Shown here piece by piece: positions 12,134 through 24,312 of a stretch of DNA of 64,000 bases. Source of the stretch: Dasyornis broadbenti (taxonomy: Eukaryota > Chordata > Aves > Passeriformes > Dasyornithidae); NCBI GenBank assembly GCA_013397935.1, contig VZRN01004407.1:767904-831903 (forward strand), read 5' to 3'. Position numbers and translations under genes: made by a program. The notes below the pieces were generated by a model that was not told where the DNA came from, did no database searches, and was given only the letters and a program-made list of their open reading frames with translations. Every line of letters begins with the position of its first letter. Position 1 is the stretch's first letter.

Positions 12134-14728
12134 CTAAGGTGGTTTCTTTGGTTCCATTGTTGAGGCAGAAGAAGGGGACAAGAAGAAAAGATGAATTTTA
12201 GAACAGGGATTGGCCTTCTCAAGCCCTCAGCCTGTGTGTCTTATCTATATTCTGCACTACATTTTATGAACTAAATTATAAACCGTTAGTATTCGCACAC
12301 GCAAGGCGTTTATTGCAAGCTAAATTATTTCTTTAAAACAAGATAATTAAAATTAGTTGTGGTGGGCATGAAATGCCTAAGAAATCTTTCTAAAAATGTT
12401 CCCAGAGCTTGCCCTTGGACACAAACTCATGACTGACTATTAAAACACCCTGACTACGCAAAGAATTAAAATACTTTTGTAATTTTCTGAGACGTGAGCA
12501 AAACTTGGAGGAGATCACACAGAGCATCATCTGAAATGTGCCCAGCAACTGTGTCAATGTTGATGATCCCTCAGCAAAAAAAATGCAATGATGGATTTTT
12601 GAAGGAAAGCAAGTGGTTATCGGACTACCCAGTGGTTAGAGGGTCATAATCTTTTTTTCAGGGATGCATCATTAATGAAGGTGTGTGACAAAAAGCACAA
12701 CAGGCCAGAAATCTAACCACTACCTTGGAGGTTTTCAGAAATCACAGATCAAGATTTTATAGCCCCAACACCACAAAAATATACTCTGTGTGTTCTCTTT
12801 CAGTAACTGTCATCACCAATGGCTCAAGTGGCCCACTTTGAACCAGGGGGAATTTGGACACTCTAGCATTACAGAAAGTAAGCTCAGACATTGACTTCTT
12901 TTGAAACAGCTCAATTACTTTCCTGTGGTACTGAATTCCTGACATAAAGGAAAAGCATACTGTTCTACTGTAATTGGTTAAGGATGACCCTCAGCAAATC
13001 AGTTATTAGGAGACAAAATTTTGCTTTCAAATACTGAAATCAGCAACACAATGCGTAGAGATAATGTTTTGATCATGAAATGTCTCACTTTGAAAAGCTA
13101 TGTATACAGCTTACTTCTGAACAAATTTTCTTACATAAAAAAACATGTGAGAGTCCACTGCCTCAGAAGTATCGCTACAGGACACAGTTTAGCTTCAAAC
13201 CCTTTGAAGTTCTTGAAGCACATAGCACCAATCACATTTATTTCTTCAGTGTAAAACTCTGGGTGCTTAGGCAAACATTGTAGCGCACGCTGGATGACAA
13301 ACAGTCTGTTTCAGGTCTCACGATATGGAGAGAGTGAGGAAGAGCACATAATCTACTTCCTTGTGTCAGTGCTCCCCAAAACATTCCATGGGTGTCCCTG
13401 GCGATCTCAAACACAAATGGATCTGAGCAAGAAGAGTGATGGAATATGCCTGTGGCACTTGAGACCACAAAGCTCCCTATCAGTAACACATCTGCCTACC
13501 ACCACACTTAGGAATTCTTCTTTGATTTAAAAAAAAAAGAGCTGGAGCTACTCAAGAGGTCCTAAAAATACCCCAGATATTCCTGAATGGTCGATAATAT
13601 TGCAGATTGGTAACAGGCTTAAATAATCTATAGACACCTGTCACTAGTCCATTAACCAGAAGAAATCAGTAATAACATGGGGACCTGAAAAGTATTTTGC
13701 ATACAGAGGGAGGCCTTAGCCAGTCTCAAAAGGGTAAAGGAATTCTGAGGGCTCCAGGTAACATCAGATGAGAGTTGCCTTACAGTTGTCAAAAAACTCA
13801 GCAGTGAACATTTTTGATAGGGCAGCATATGTTTAAGTGTAACAGGAGATGATTTTTTGAGCTTTCACATATTATTCGTGTAAAGGTAACTTTCACTTTG
13901 TTTTCCTGGAAGATTCTTTTCATCAGTAAGAACCAATGCTCTCTCCTCCAAAGCCTTGAATAACCCAGGAGTGTTATGGGCAAAAATATAACCCCACATT
14001 CTCCAGAGCTCAGCAACAGAGACTTTTATTTATTAAATTAGTGGAGATATTAAAAAAATAAACATTACGTGTAAATCTAAAATGCAAAAAAGTGAGAAAG
14101 AAAAAGTTTCATGGATAGTATTTTCAATTACTATGAATATTGAATTATGGAAATCATAAGCTATGAAGTCATTTAATAAAATATTCTGCAAGCTCATTTT
14201 TCATTCCTTAAGTTCATCAGAACTTAATCATACTAAATTGTGTGAAAATTCATAGTAAATATCTACACATATAATCTCATAACCTTCCACATTCCTAATA
14301 TAATGAAAAAAATTACAATTTCATTTTATGACAAAGGGTCTAGAAATCGCCAGTGGTGAATAGCTTCTAAGAAGTTCTTTGAAAGTATTAGTGTTTGTAA
14401 ACTGACTGGATAAACATTTTGGTGTTTACAGAATGTAGAAAAGAAAGTTCATTATTTTGTGACTCCTATTATTCGTGACTGTTATTATTGTAAGTAGTGA
14501 CAAAAGTAGTATATCAATTTAAAAAGCAGGAAAAAATGTTGAGTAAATGCTCAGAACATGAAATAAATGTAATCTGTATTGTCATTACAGTTAAAAGAAT
14601 AGAACAAATACTAACAAAAAGTTTCAGCTGAGATTATAATGAGACTGAAATTGATGAGTAGCAGGTGGTCGTAAAGCAGGATCATGCAATATCTGATATA
14701 TGCTAAGATAAATCAACATAAAACATAC
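12134..14728. other. Predicted intron (2.6 kb)
   Basis: AT-rich with only short, overlapping open frames on both strands. Nothing recognised. Confidence 0.4.
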
Positions 14729-14860
14729 GTATAATTTGACAGCAATATCGTCTAGAGTTTTGCTTTTTAGTAAAAGATCTTGTTCGGGAGGAATCCTGAC
14801 TCTGATCTTAGTTCCACATTTACATAAACACCTTCTGAGCAAGGGGCACTTTTCTAACTT
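14729..14860 (-). CDS. Predicted internal exon, cysteine-containing basic segment
   Basis: A 132-bp segment, 44 codons, phase 0 at both ends, lies between the acceptor CATTAGTTTTGAACAG and the donor GTATGT. It reads KLEKCPLLRRCLCKCGTKI, then RVRIPPEQDLLLKSKTLDD, and ends IAVKLY. Four cysteines fall in a short stretch (C-x5-C-x-C-x-C), which could bind metal, although no known zinc motif is obvious. The phase fits the next exon at 11963-12133. How it joins the upstream exon at 15137-15408 is not settled. Function unknown. Confidence 0.55.
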
Positions 14861-14907
14861 CTGTTCAAAACTAATGAAAAACTGATGAAAAAGATTTCAT
14901 AATATGC

Positions 14908-14922
14908 AAAAAAAAAAAAAAA
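14908..14922 (+). repeat. Poly(A) tract
   Basis: Fifteen consecutive A residues. On the minus strand this is a T tract about 50 bp upstream of the acceptor at 14861. Confidence 0.9.
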
Positions 14923-15009
14923 GCAGTAGGGAGAAAAGTATTGGTATAATAAAAGAACTTGCCTTAAATCTTATCACTTAAAAAAAAGCTAGAGAGAGTC
15001 CAAGGGTCA

Positions 15010-15138
15010 CTGGGAAAAAACAAAGCATTTCTGAGCTGGACAAGCACTGTGATAGTAGAAAATGTCAATGGAATTTGGAATAAGCTGTCCATCTGGGAAT
15101 AGTTTGGGGCTGGTGACTTCATTAGGTGGCCGTTCCCT
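15010..15138 (-). CDS. Possible continuation of the upstream exon after a one-base frame shift
   Basis: Directly after the stop that closes the 15137-15408 frame, the next frame is open for 43 codons until TGA at 15007-15009. It begins RERPPNEVTSPKLFPDGQ and continues IDIFYYHSACPAQKCFVF. The composition looks coding. A third frame is also open here for about 60 codons (MKSPAPNYSQMDSLF onward), so the evidence is ambiguous. Options are a one-base indel, an unrecognised short intron using CACCAG as acceptor, or chance 3' untranslated sequence. No clear donor connects it in phase to the exon at 14729-14860. Confidence 0.3.
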
Positions 15139-15408
15139 ACTGGTGAGAACAATGAGAGTTGGTGCTGTTCAGATATTTGAGCTGTGAACCCTGAGTTAAT
15201 ACTGAGGGAAGAGCAGTAATGTCATTGGGCAGCCCAGAGCAAGCCAGGAATTTCCACTTGGAGCCATCCTCCTGCCAGGCCCTTTTAAGTTGCATTAGCA
15301 CCTCTTGGGCACCCGGGCTCTCTACAAGACACAAGATCTGTGCCTCAGTGGAATAGCTCCTGCCTATCTTCAGTAAATGCTTCAGATATAGATTTGAGCG
15401 AGCGGATA
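15137..15408 (-). CDS. Predicted exon, stop codon at 15137-15139
   Basis: After a classic acceptor (CCTCATTTTTTTCAG) come two bases that complete a codon and 89 open codons, then TAG. The peptide includes SARSNLYLKHLLKIGRSYS, EAQILCLVESPGAQEVL, LKRAWQEDGSKWKFLACSG and ALPSVLTQGSQLKYLN. It looks clearly coding. The leading two bases match the single spare base of the exon at 15509-15796 across a 100-bp intron. The stop makes this either the last exon of a shorter isoform, an exon whose donor I could not identify, or an exon with a frame break, because the next frame stays open downstream. No conserved domain is recognised. Confidence 0.6.
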
Positions 15409-15508
15409 CTGAAAAAAATGAGGGACTTCTTTCAGGACATTGCAAAGTGTATTTGAACTACAAAACTGAACACATTTTATGCTGATTTGCACTTTAAATA
15501 CCTCTCAC

Positions 15509-15796
15509 GATGGGAAAAAAAGGTGCTTTGATTCTTGTACAGTATTGTTAAAGCGTTTTTTGAAAAAGCTCGGTTTTCTGTCAATGTGAGAAAAGTCTTT
15601 GGCAAGACTTTCTTCCTTCCACATCCTAGATTTTCTTCCCTGATAGTGTCAAGGACTGTTGCCTGATATGAATAAGTGCCATTGCTCTGGCTGATACGTC
15701 TTAGAGTGTGTAAGCTTTGAAACTTAAGACAGCAAAGATCGCGCTCTAACAGAAGTTGTGCTCTCTTTTGAAGAGAGGAGGCAATAAAATCCCTTG
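15509..15796 (-). CDS. Predicted internal exon, largest clear coding block
   Basis: A 288-bp segment lies between the acceptor TAGTTGTCTTTCTTAG and the donor GTGAGA. Two bases, 95 open codons and one spare base make it up. It reads RDFIASSLQKRAQLLLERD early, then LHTLRRISQSNGTYSYQA, VLDTIREENLGCGRKK, and ends FLTLTENRAFSKNALTILY and STFFSH. The first third looks helical and the rest mixed. Phase fits both neighbours: the single spare base of 16083-16254 upstream, and the two leading bases of 15137-15408 downstream, each forming a sense codon at the joint. This double fit, plus length, makes it the best-supported exon. Function unknown. Confidence 0.65.
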
Positions 15797-16082
15797 CTAA
15801 GAAAGACAACTAGAAATTCAGCTCAGTGCAATTTGATTGGAAGGAGAAGCACTTTATCTTTCTGTACAAATTACTGGTTTAGCTGAACTGTGCTTAGTTC
15901 AGATGTTAAGAGCATTGCATTAATCCTCTGAACAATTTAAAAGCCCTAAACCCTCCAGAACTGACTTCTAAGAAAGCTACCAACAATACTGATAAATAAC
16001 AATTTATATACATGAAGGACACTGTATTTTGCCTAAAAATTTTAGCTCAGAGCCAGTTTATACTTTTTCATCTCAGTTTTAC

Positions 16083-16254
16083 ACACACAAAACAAGAAGT
16101 CATTTTCCTTTCCTTCCAATGAGTGAGGTTTGATTTCTTTAGGACTGGAACGAAACACAACCTCCAGGTCCTTGTGCCCTGCAGCACATCCAGTGGGATT
16201 CATTCCAGTAATCATTATTTTACACAGCTTGCCAGGCAATTTTCCTGACTGTAC
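16083..16254 (-). CDS. Predicted internal exon
   Basis: A 172-bp segment of 57 codons plus one spare base ends at the donor GTAAAA (after TTTTGTGTGT). It reads KLPGKLCKIMITGMNPTGC, AAGHKDLEVVFRSSPKE, then SLEGKENDFLFCV. Three AGs compete at the 5' end (exon starts 16259, 16254 or 16248); the latter two keep the phase-0 joint with 16474-16572, so the first two residues are uncertain. The spare base joins the exon at 15509-15796 to form a serine codon. Alternating hydrophobic residues suggest beta strands. Function unknown. Confidence 0.55.
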
Positions 16255-16473
16255 CTGACCTGGGGAACTGTGCTGGAATAGGGGAAGATTGGCAGGGAGT
16301 ACTTTGCCTCAAGATCAGGTTCTAGGTGACATGTCTAGATATGTAACACACTGCAATGTTATTTTCCCATCAGTACAATGGATATCTGCCTCCCAAAACA
16401 TAGGAAAATAAATATTCCTTGAATATATAAGTAATTAAATAGGTGCTTTCGATAAACATTAACTCACCATTAC

Positions 16474-16572
16474 CTGTTCAGCCTTTATTAAGAATTCTGA
16501 AAAGCAAAACTTTTCTCCGTTAAGCGCGGGTCCTGAGAAAGATGCGGTTCTCTTTCTCTTCTTGTCCAAATA
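16474..16572 (-). CDS. Predicted internal exon, basic patch
   Basis: A 99-bp segment, 33 codons, phase 0 at both ends, lies between the acceptor AAAAATTAGTTTCAG and the donor CAG then GTAATG. It reads YLDKKRKRTASFSGPALNG then KFCFSEFLIKAEQ. The stretch KKRKR could act as a nuclear localisation signal. A second, stronger donor (GTGAGT) six bases further on would add two residues without changing phase. It carries CpGs in GGACCCGCGC. The next exon at 16083-16254 starts in matching phase 0. This is the most upstream exon of which I am reasonably sure. Function unknown. Confidence 0.5.
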
Positions 16573-19500
16573 CTGAAACTAATTTTTCCATAAATAATAG
16601 TTACTATTTCAAAACATCTAATCACCATCTAAAAACAAAAAACCCAAAACCAAAAACAAAGCACTTTTTATCATAAAGAAAATTATTTATCATCCGAACT
16701 CTTCAGAGATTCAAAAAAAAAAAAAAAAAAAAAAACCACAAAGAAACTTACTAAGAATAAATTAAAGAAGAAACAAACAACTCCATCAAATTGGCAGCAT
16801 GTCCAAATTCATAGCGTGTTGTTAAATTAAATCAGTGACATTTAAATGAGTGCACCTGTATGCATACAAAAATAATTTCCTAGTTAATTAGCTCTGCAGC
16901 TATGGATGCCCTAATAGGTCAAAAGTACATTAGTTATGTCTAAATGAACAGAAATAATTTACAGGTGGCCACAAACCAGTAAATATATCTTAACACTTCA
17001 GATTCTTACACTGGGAGATAAGGTCAAATATTCACTTATCATATTTTCCAGGTATAGAAAATATCATTGGAGGCAAGATGCTCTATTATTATTGAGTGCA
17101 ATTATCCAGATGGCACAGGACAGACACCTCAGACGGGATTGTCCTGGAGAGAGGGAGCTGCACACTACAGGAAACAGGTACAGCCATGAGCTTTGGATTG
17201 CAGCACAGGGAGAAAGGAAGAGAGCGGGTCAGCAAAGAGCCCAGAGCTGGAAGAAGATGGGGGAGGGTGGCAATAGATCTGAGAAGGAATCTGAGAGATT
17301 GATAAACACAGAGAGCTGCAGACATGGTGACAAAACCCTCAATTACTGAAAAAAAATACCAACAACCCTCACTTAGCAGAAAGGATGCTAAGTGTTAATC
17401 AAGCATCTGTAGAGCCTTGCACTTGCATTCTGTTAGAGGATGTCTGCAGAGCATGAGCATCTATTTGACCAAAATATATTATCTGAGTTCTATATTTAGA
17501 AAGTAGAATAACATGTTAAAAAATTATTGGGTGCTCCAAACCTGATCAAGACTGAAATTCCATTTTTATTTGAATTTAACGGAGGGAATTCATGTTCAAA
17601 CAAAATATCTATTTAATCATTCCCCAAAACAAACTTCATTTTTCAATTTTTATTAACTGAGGAATCAATAAACTAGAAAAAGAACTTCCCCTGAAAGTCC
17701 GTGTGAAAGGTCCTGTACATTATTTCTATACTTTTTTGGTTTTATAAAGAGATGGTGACAACAAAAATATGTGGACTCAGAACATCCATGCACCAAGATG
17801 AGGAATTATAGGTGAAAGCCCCTGATATTCTGACAACTTCTGTACTTCCAGGAGGCTTAGAATAAAAGAGCCACCTGTAGCCAGGATCGCTAATTCTTAA
17901 GTAGGAACACAGCTTAGAGAGGAGTCAGGCTTGTGTTGCTCAAATTTTCTGCAACTTCCAAAAATGGTTTCACATCTCTATTGCAACAGAAGACCCACAT
18001 GAAACTGCAGAAACTTCCTTTATCTTCAGGAAGGAAGTTAAAAAAGGATGAATAGCAGAACAGCTGAAGAACTAGGGAGCATTTCTCAATAGCAATAACT
18101 ATACAACAACAAAGAGACCTAAGAGCAATTATTTTAGCATTAATATTTTGTTGATTAGGGTTTTTTTGGTAGATAAAGTACATGCACTTCTTTATTTAAA
18201 ATCAGGTACGTTATTAAGTCAAACTGGGACTGTTCAACTACTGTGAGCTGTGCTCTTCAATATCTTTGAAATAAAGGAATTTGTTCAGAATTTGATATTC
18301 TGATAGTTCCTTTCACACTGCAAACTCATCTACTTGTATTGCTTTACTAAGATTTTTCTCTCTGGGACTTTCCATGTATCAACCATACATCCTGGAGGGT
18401 CAAGTGTGACAAAAAGAATCAGATTAATGTTTTCAAAAATTAATTCAGTTGGGATGAACATGATATGGATTGCATTGTCTCAGGGTTGACTGCATGGTTT
18501 CTTCATTCAGAGTGAATAAATCAAAATTAGAGCAACAAAGCAATTCAAAATTCTCACCATCATACCACATGTGAATCTGACAAAATAAAGAAATGTAATT
18601 GATCAACCTAAAAGCAGTGATTTCAAGGCAATGCATGGAACTGCAATTTCTGCAAACTATTTGGCTTTCCACTGAAAAATAGCACATCAAAAGAAGACAT
18701 AGTCAAACTAACAGAATTAATAAAAACTTGCATAACACATTGTCGATAATCCAATTTCTAAGAGCTTTTTAAAAAAAACTGGAAAATAGCCACTAAAAAG
18801 ATTAGATTTTAATGAAGATTATTAGCCTTGACAGAACAATCACTTTATTCTACTTTTTTCCTTTCCCTGGCTTTTTAGCAAGAAGTAACACTGAAGTACT
18901 ACCACCTGCATATGAACTGATGTTTCAAAATAACTGAGCAATAGCTTTGTGACCTTCAAAGCTCTTGTCTCTTAGGCCAGTGGGAAAATTATAGCAGCAG
19001 AGTATTTAATAAGTTCAGTTTTGTTAGCTGAATGTAAGGTTCTGCTCCAGAGCAGAATTAGTCAGTGTCTATACTTCACTGTGGACAATACAAGGTCACT
19101 GGCACCTCACAGTGCTGTCACACGCTGACATGTAAAGACTGGCAAGCACATCCCCAGCTCTCTGATTTTCAGCCAGTTCTGAGATGAAGATAAGCTATTT
19201 AATTACAGCAATTTTGGGACAGGAAATGAGGACACCTATCACAACCATTAAAAAATCCCCTCGGATAATTGTATTCTAACTCATTCCTTATAATGAAAAC
19301 ACTGAAAGATGATGGAATTGCCTTGCAAATGGGGAAATCGCACTAAAAGTAAGTGGCAACCACTGGAGCTCTCACTATGTGTTATGAGATTTTTAATACT
19401 GTAAAGTAACTGTAGTAACTATTTTCTCTACTATCCATAAAAAAGAACCTCCAGAGAGGGTTTGAAGAACTGGAACAATACAAGGCCCAAGCGCTGATGC

Positions 19501-20613
19501 ACAATCATTAGACTCGTCTCCAGCACAAAGGTTGTTCCTAAAGGGCTCCCATCCCAGAGCAGAACCGGCCCAGCACCGCAGCACTGGCCAAAGTTACTGT
19601 GCATCATGACCAAGCCAGAGAGCAAGAGAGCCAGAAACTATAACCTAAACACCAATGGTTTGTCAAGGGCACATCACCTCTACATCTGCCTGAGTATTGA
19701 TTTGCTGAGAACTAAATATCTCGTTTTTTTGAAAAACAGTGATTCCGCAGTTGTGGCAGATACCACACCACACAGTTCTATCAAAATCAGCTTCTACTAA
19801 TGCATCCCTCATGAGGGAATGACACAAGCAGTCCTGCCATTCTTCACAGCTATCATCCCCACATCATTATTTTCTAAGTTACAGAAATACTTCAAAAAGC
19901 AATCAGTCAACATAAAAATTTTCATGTCACGCCATCGAGAGCTTTCACATTAACTGCAAAGACAGGCAGTATATCATGGGGCAAAATGTCTTTGTTACAT
20001 GTTTTCCAACGACAGAATTCAAATCTCAAGGCTCGACATGGCAGGAGAGGTACGGAGAAAGAAAACTGAAAGTGTATTTCATAATTTCTTTATAGGACTC
20101 CCATGTTCTCTGCAAATACAGCTTTAAGTACAGTGTTAAATTAATCCCTGCAATTTAAGCCAAAGGCAAGCAAGTGAGAAGGGGAAAAGAGGTGCACTAT
20201 CCTTGGTATTGTTCAGCTCTTCAGGCATTTGAAAAAAAATACTGCTATTCTCTTTGGAGACAATTACTGCCAAGCAGGATTTCAAGTGCACGAGGAAATA
20301 AAAAGAAGAAATGTTGTTGTATCACTACAAATGCTTCTCAAATTAGTAGTTCCAGACGTTTATTTATTCAAGATTCTACTATGATGTCTGGGGTTTTGTG
20401 TCCCAAACACATCTCTGAGAACTTCTTGCTACAAAGAAACTTAACAGAAGATGGAAGGAGTAATCACCTCTGAGAATAAGTCTTCTTTAAAAAAAGACCA
20501 TAAAGCAAGCTGCCACACAACTTTTGCATCTGTCATAAATGTTAAATTACTTTTCAGAGCATTAAATATGTTCTTTGACTTCACCAAAATCAGCACACCA
20601 GGATGCAACTTAC
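16573..20613. other. Predicted intronic sequence; possible missed exons
   Basis: Contains the 23-A tract. Minus-strand pieces near 17.94-18.03 kb (DVKPFLEVAENLSN) and 18.45-18.58 kb after the acceptor TTTATTTTGTCAG look mildly coding, but lack good partner splice sites. At least one exon is needed here if the upstream chain is real. Confidence 0.35.
16713..16735 (+). repeat. Poly(A) tract, 23 residues
   Basis: An uninterrupted run of 23 A, the longest homopolymer noted. It may be the tail of a lost retroposon, but no target-site duplication or element body is visible next to it. Confidence 0.9.
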
Positions 20614-20649
20614 CCAGCTGTAATGCAGCAGTACAATTGAAATGCCCTT
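20614..20649 (-). CDS. Weak candidate microexon
   Basis: A 36-bp segment has a perfect donor (CTGG then GTAAGT) and a T-rich acceptor (GCTTTATTGATTAG). With one leading base it reads RAFQLYCCITA plus two spare bases. The leading base fits the two spare bases of the candidate at 24313-24359. In phase 0 it would read KGISIVLLHYSW, so the frame is not fixed by the sequence. It is too short for coding potential to help, and the downstream link to 16474-16572 needs at least one unseen exon. Confidence 0.2.
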
Positions 20650-23600
20650 CTAATCAATAAAGCAGCAAACAAGCATTTTGGCTGATGTCTGAGGCCATAA
20701 GTTCACCTCCCACACATTATTTCTACCCCTGGAGCTGTAACCCAGAGATCAACATCATTTGGTTGCTATCCACCTGGCTTTATCAGCAAATAAAACCCAA
20801 ATATATTTCCTCCATTACATTTCCTCTCCTCATCTACTCTCAAAGAAAGTACCGTGAAACAGAGGCACCCCTTGCCAAAATGCAGGCTCGTATTGTTGCC
20901 TTGTGGTTATCAAGCTGTGAGAGGCCACTCCGTGTCACAAGAAGCCAGCACACTAAATAACACCATACCCTTGCTGCTCTCGCTACATTCCCCCTTCCAT
21001 CCACAAGCTCACAGGTGTTTTAGCACTGTAACATCACTGGAACTCTCCCTACAGTGCATAATGAAGGTGCATTTTGCTGGAAAAGGCTTAAAATATTTGG
21101 GTTTGTGTCAAACCTCCCAACTTTCCAGATGATTATATGGGGTTAGAGCACAAATTATATGATTTTGTCACTGTCACACAGCTGTTCCAATGCAGAGCAG
21201 AGTTGTTGTGGATGCTGGCACTTCTGCATAGCAGTGGCACAGAGCTCACTGCCCACACAGGATGAGACACGAGGCAATGACTGCAATAAGCCATCACCAC
21301 TCTGATGGAGGGGATACAGACAGTTGTAAAGAGAAGTGCTCTCCTTTTTCCAAGATCTGGGAGGCAGCTTGTTCCCTTATATTTCACCAGGAATTTGATG
21401 GCGAGGAGAGGCCTAAACCTATATAAGCATATGTGATGTTCTGCTGTAAAACTGGCTTATGTATTGCCAAAGTTGAATTTTAGTTTGGTGCAATGGTCCG
21501 CAGTAAAACAGAGAGTAAGTCTTATCCTTTAGTCTTATCCTCTCCACTCCTGTGTAGAAATAAGCAGGCTCATTCCAGTGGTTCACAGAAGGGTCTGTCC
21601 TTCCTTTGGCTGCTGCACTTCCTTCTCATTAATGAAAGTGTGAGTTAGTCTGTGCACAAAGGGGCAAACCAGACCCATACCGGCACCATGCTGCAGTTGC
21701 TTGAGGGACTAACTACTAAGTGCTACCTTTCAGCGACACCCACCTCTTCCTATTAATTTTTTGTCGCCTTGTAAATCTCCAAACGAAAGCACTGGTAAAT
21801 GAAGCTCTCCTCAGAGTATCAGCAGTGTTCTGACCTGCTCAGGAGCACACAGAGTCTCATATCCGGCTCCCCCTGGAATGCCTTCCCTGGCAGAGTCCTA
21901 GGTAGCTCTAGAGCACCTTGTTACGTTGATTTGGAATTAATTACTGCAGAGCAAAAGGGATACAGACTATTAAGACACTGGCCTAGCCTGCATGCTTTCC
22001 GAAGAGCTTCTGAACAAGTTCAGGAAAACAAACCAACAAAAAAAAATCCCAAACTTAGTAAATCTCAGTACTGAAGGTGTAACAAGGATCATCTCATCTG
22101 ACAGATGCTACAGACTCTTGAGACATGACAAAATACAGTTCAGGCATGCAGTATAAATTGCAAACTCCATTTTTATATTGTTTTAAATGCAAACATGTGA
22201 ACTTAAATTTTGAGGTCATCCCAAAGAGAATTAAACTCTCTCATTTAACTTTAATTTGCAGATTAATCATTAAATAAATAACAATTGCTAACTCTGAAAT
22301 ATTTCTTCCACGTGGATAAAATAGCACAAAAGTAACATCAAAACTAGACAAATAAATTATTAACATTTCCTCACAAAAAACCCCCAAAAAAATCAAAACA
22401 AATCTAAAAACCTCCACTTCCAAGGACACATCAGACAGTGCATTAACAAAGGTTTTATTTTCTACATTGCAAATCTAACTAGGAAATAAAACAACCCACA
22501 ACCTTTGCAAAGCATAAAAGTCAACACAGTGTCTGGGTGGCCACGCCATCAAAAGATGCAGCTGAGCAAAAATTGTATGTCATATGCAAACAGTGATCTT
22601 GTCCCAGAAAACTATCCCAGTACAAGGACAAATGCAATGACTTCAACAGATTTCCCAAAAATACCCAGTCCACAACAATAAAATGCAGGTCATTGCTGAG
22701 ACAAGTCACGGAGGAAAAATAGGATCGTTGGTGCAGAGAGCATAACGAAGGAGAAAGTGATACAACCAAATTCTGTATAAATGAGTACAAAAGAAGAGAA
22801 ATGTATTTCTCTCAGACTGTCAAAGATGATAATTTATTAAAGAAAGTGAAAGAAAATAAGAAAGGACAGTGGTACAGCAGGAAGAGAGGCCCACTTTACA
22901 GGAACCTGTTACTACCTGTTACACACCAAGGGTCCAACAACCTCTACCCCCATGAAGGACAGGTCCCTCTCTTCCATGCTCTGGCACTTTTGCTACGAAT
23001 GAGCACAGCAGCACAGTTCAAGGAAGGGGCAAGGAGAATCACAGGTTTTGTTCCGCAAATTCTCCAGCAATTTTTCATCTGAGATTGCCGAGCTCTTAAA
23101 GTCTGAAGTCTTTATGAAAGAACCAGTTTCTAATGTCTAAATGGGAAGCTTAATTTTAATAATTTTACTTATAGTTTATTATACACATTTATAAGTGACA
23201 GCAAGGAATTCTGGTGAATATTTTACAGTTTGCTTAGAGAATATTAATACCTTTTTCTTTTTAAAATTAATCTTAATTATATTAAACTCCTAGAATTTAA
23301 AAAATACTGGGTTTTCTCTTTGTGTTTTTCTGAATGAGCCCTATTTATCTGTGTATTTCATGTTCAGACACCACAGTAACAAATGTATAAGGAAAAAAGT
23401 GGACATAAAACTGTCATAAGAGAAAAAGCCTAAAGGGAAAAAAACGTAAGAATAGAGAAGGAATTTGAAGTGACAAGAGAAAGGCCTAATAATAATGAAT
23501 GTAAGAAAACAGGGAATGGTTTGTCACATTCCAACACATGAGTAGTAGATATCATATTTACACACAACTTGTTTCACTAAATTATTGCATGACCTTGGGC

Positions 23601-24312
23601 AAAGACTGTTTTAATCCTCTGTGGCGTATTTATTCCAGCATCTCTAAAACAGATGTCACTCCTCTGCCTCTGTGAATACTGCTCTCACCTATCTACTAAA
23701 AGGCATTACCTGAGATTCTGGCAAGAGCTAAGTCAGATTTGAGTCAGCTTTACTCACTATGCCATACACCATTCCTGGTTGCAGGTCTTCTGGTATGTTT
23801 TACTATCAAACTTGCAATATGCTATAAAATATGCTCCAGCTCTATCTTTCTCTCCAAAGAAATTAAGAGTTCCATGTCCTAAACACATTTATTCTGTTGG
23901 CAGTGCTAGTCCAGCATATACAAGCTCCTGATTCTGAGACAACGAAACATTCACTCCTCTAAAACGGAAAAATATCCTAGGATAAGACAAACTGACAGCC
24001 AACAATTTCAGAAATCAAAGACAAAAGAGCAAAGCCAACCCTATGCTGACTTAATAAAAGCCTGATTGTGAAGCTTTTTTCATGTCAAGAGTTCCTTGTT
24101 TCAAAAGAACATAAAACTTTGGTTTTGGTAACATTAAACTAAAAAATTAGGCACTTGATTTTCCTTTAGCCATAGCTCAAACTTTACATTTTACCCTAAA
24201 GAATCATGTCTTGTTTTATCAATTTTTAAATATGAGTTGGCATGAAAACACCATTTCTTCAGTCAGACAAAACCAGTTTGAAAAACCAGCTTAACAACAA
24301 CAGAAGATTTAC
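20650..24312. other. AT-rich sequence, no gene seen
   Basis: Short frames on both strands only. It includes a 13-bp tandem duplication around 21517-21541 (AGTCTTATCC repeated). No exon, RNA gene or mobile element recognised. Confidence 0.4.

Larger units (their letters stand above)
1950..16572 (-). other. Putative multi-exon protein-coding gene, unrecognised family (3' part)
   Basis: Ten minus-strand segments here are open, bounded by AG acceptors and GT donors, and mostly phase-compatible, so they read as one transcript running from high to low coordinates. Six junctions fit in phase as predicted: 16474 to 16254, 16083 to 15796, 15509 to 15408, 14729 to 12133, 11118 to 10114, and the two phase-0 joints 10021 to 7902 and 7825 to 2081. 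Predicted introns range from 100 bp to 5.7 kb. The product is mostly hydrophilic and ends in a basic, leucine-rich helix likely to form a coiled coil. I see no signal peptide, transmembrane segment or known catalytic motif. I do not recognise the family. The gene may continue upstream. Splice sites were judged by eye, so this is inference. Confidence 0.6.

Noticed and set aside
17008..17100. Minus-strand GTAAGA donor after ...TLSPS near 17006
   Set aside because: The upstream acceptor lacks a pyrimidine tract and the frame is short.
18445..18690. 81-codon minus frame preceded by a good acceptor
   Set aside because: An internal GTGAGA donor would make a 19-bp exon, and the read-through peptide is cysteine-rich with no partner. 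Kept only as a note in the intron entry.
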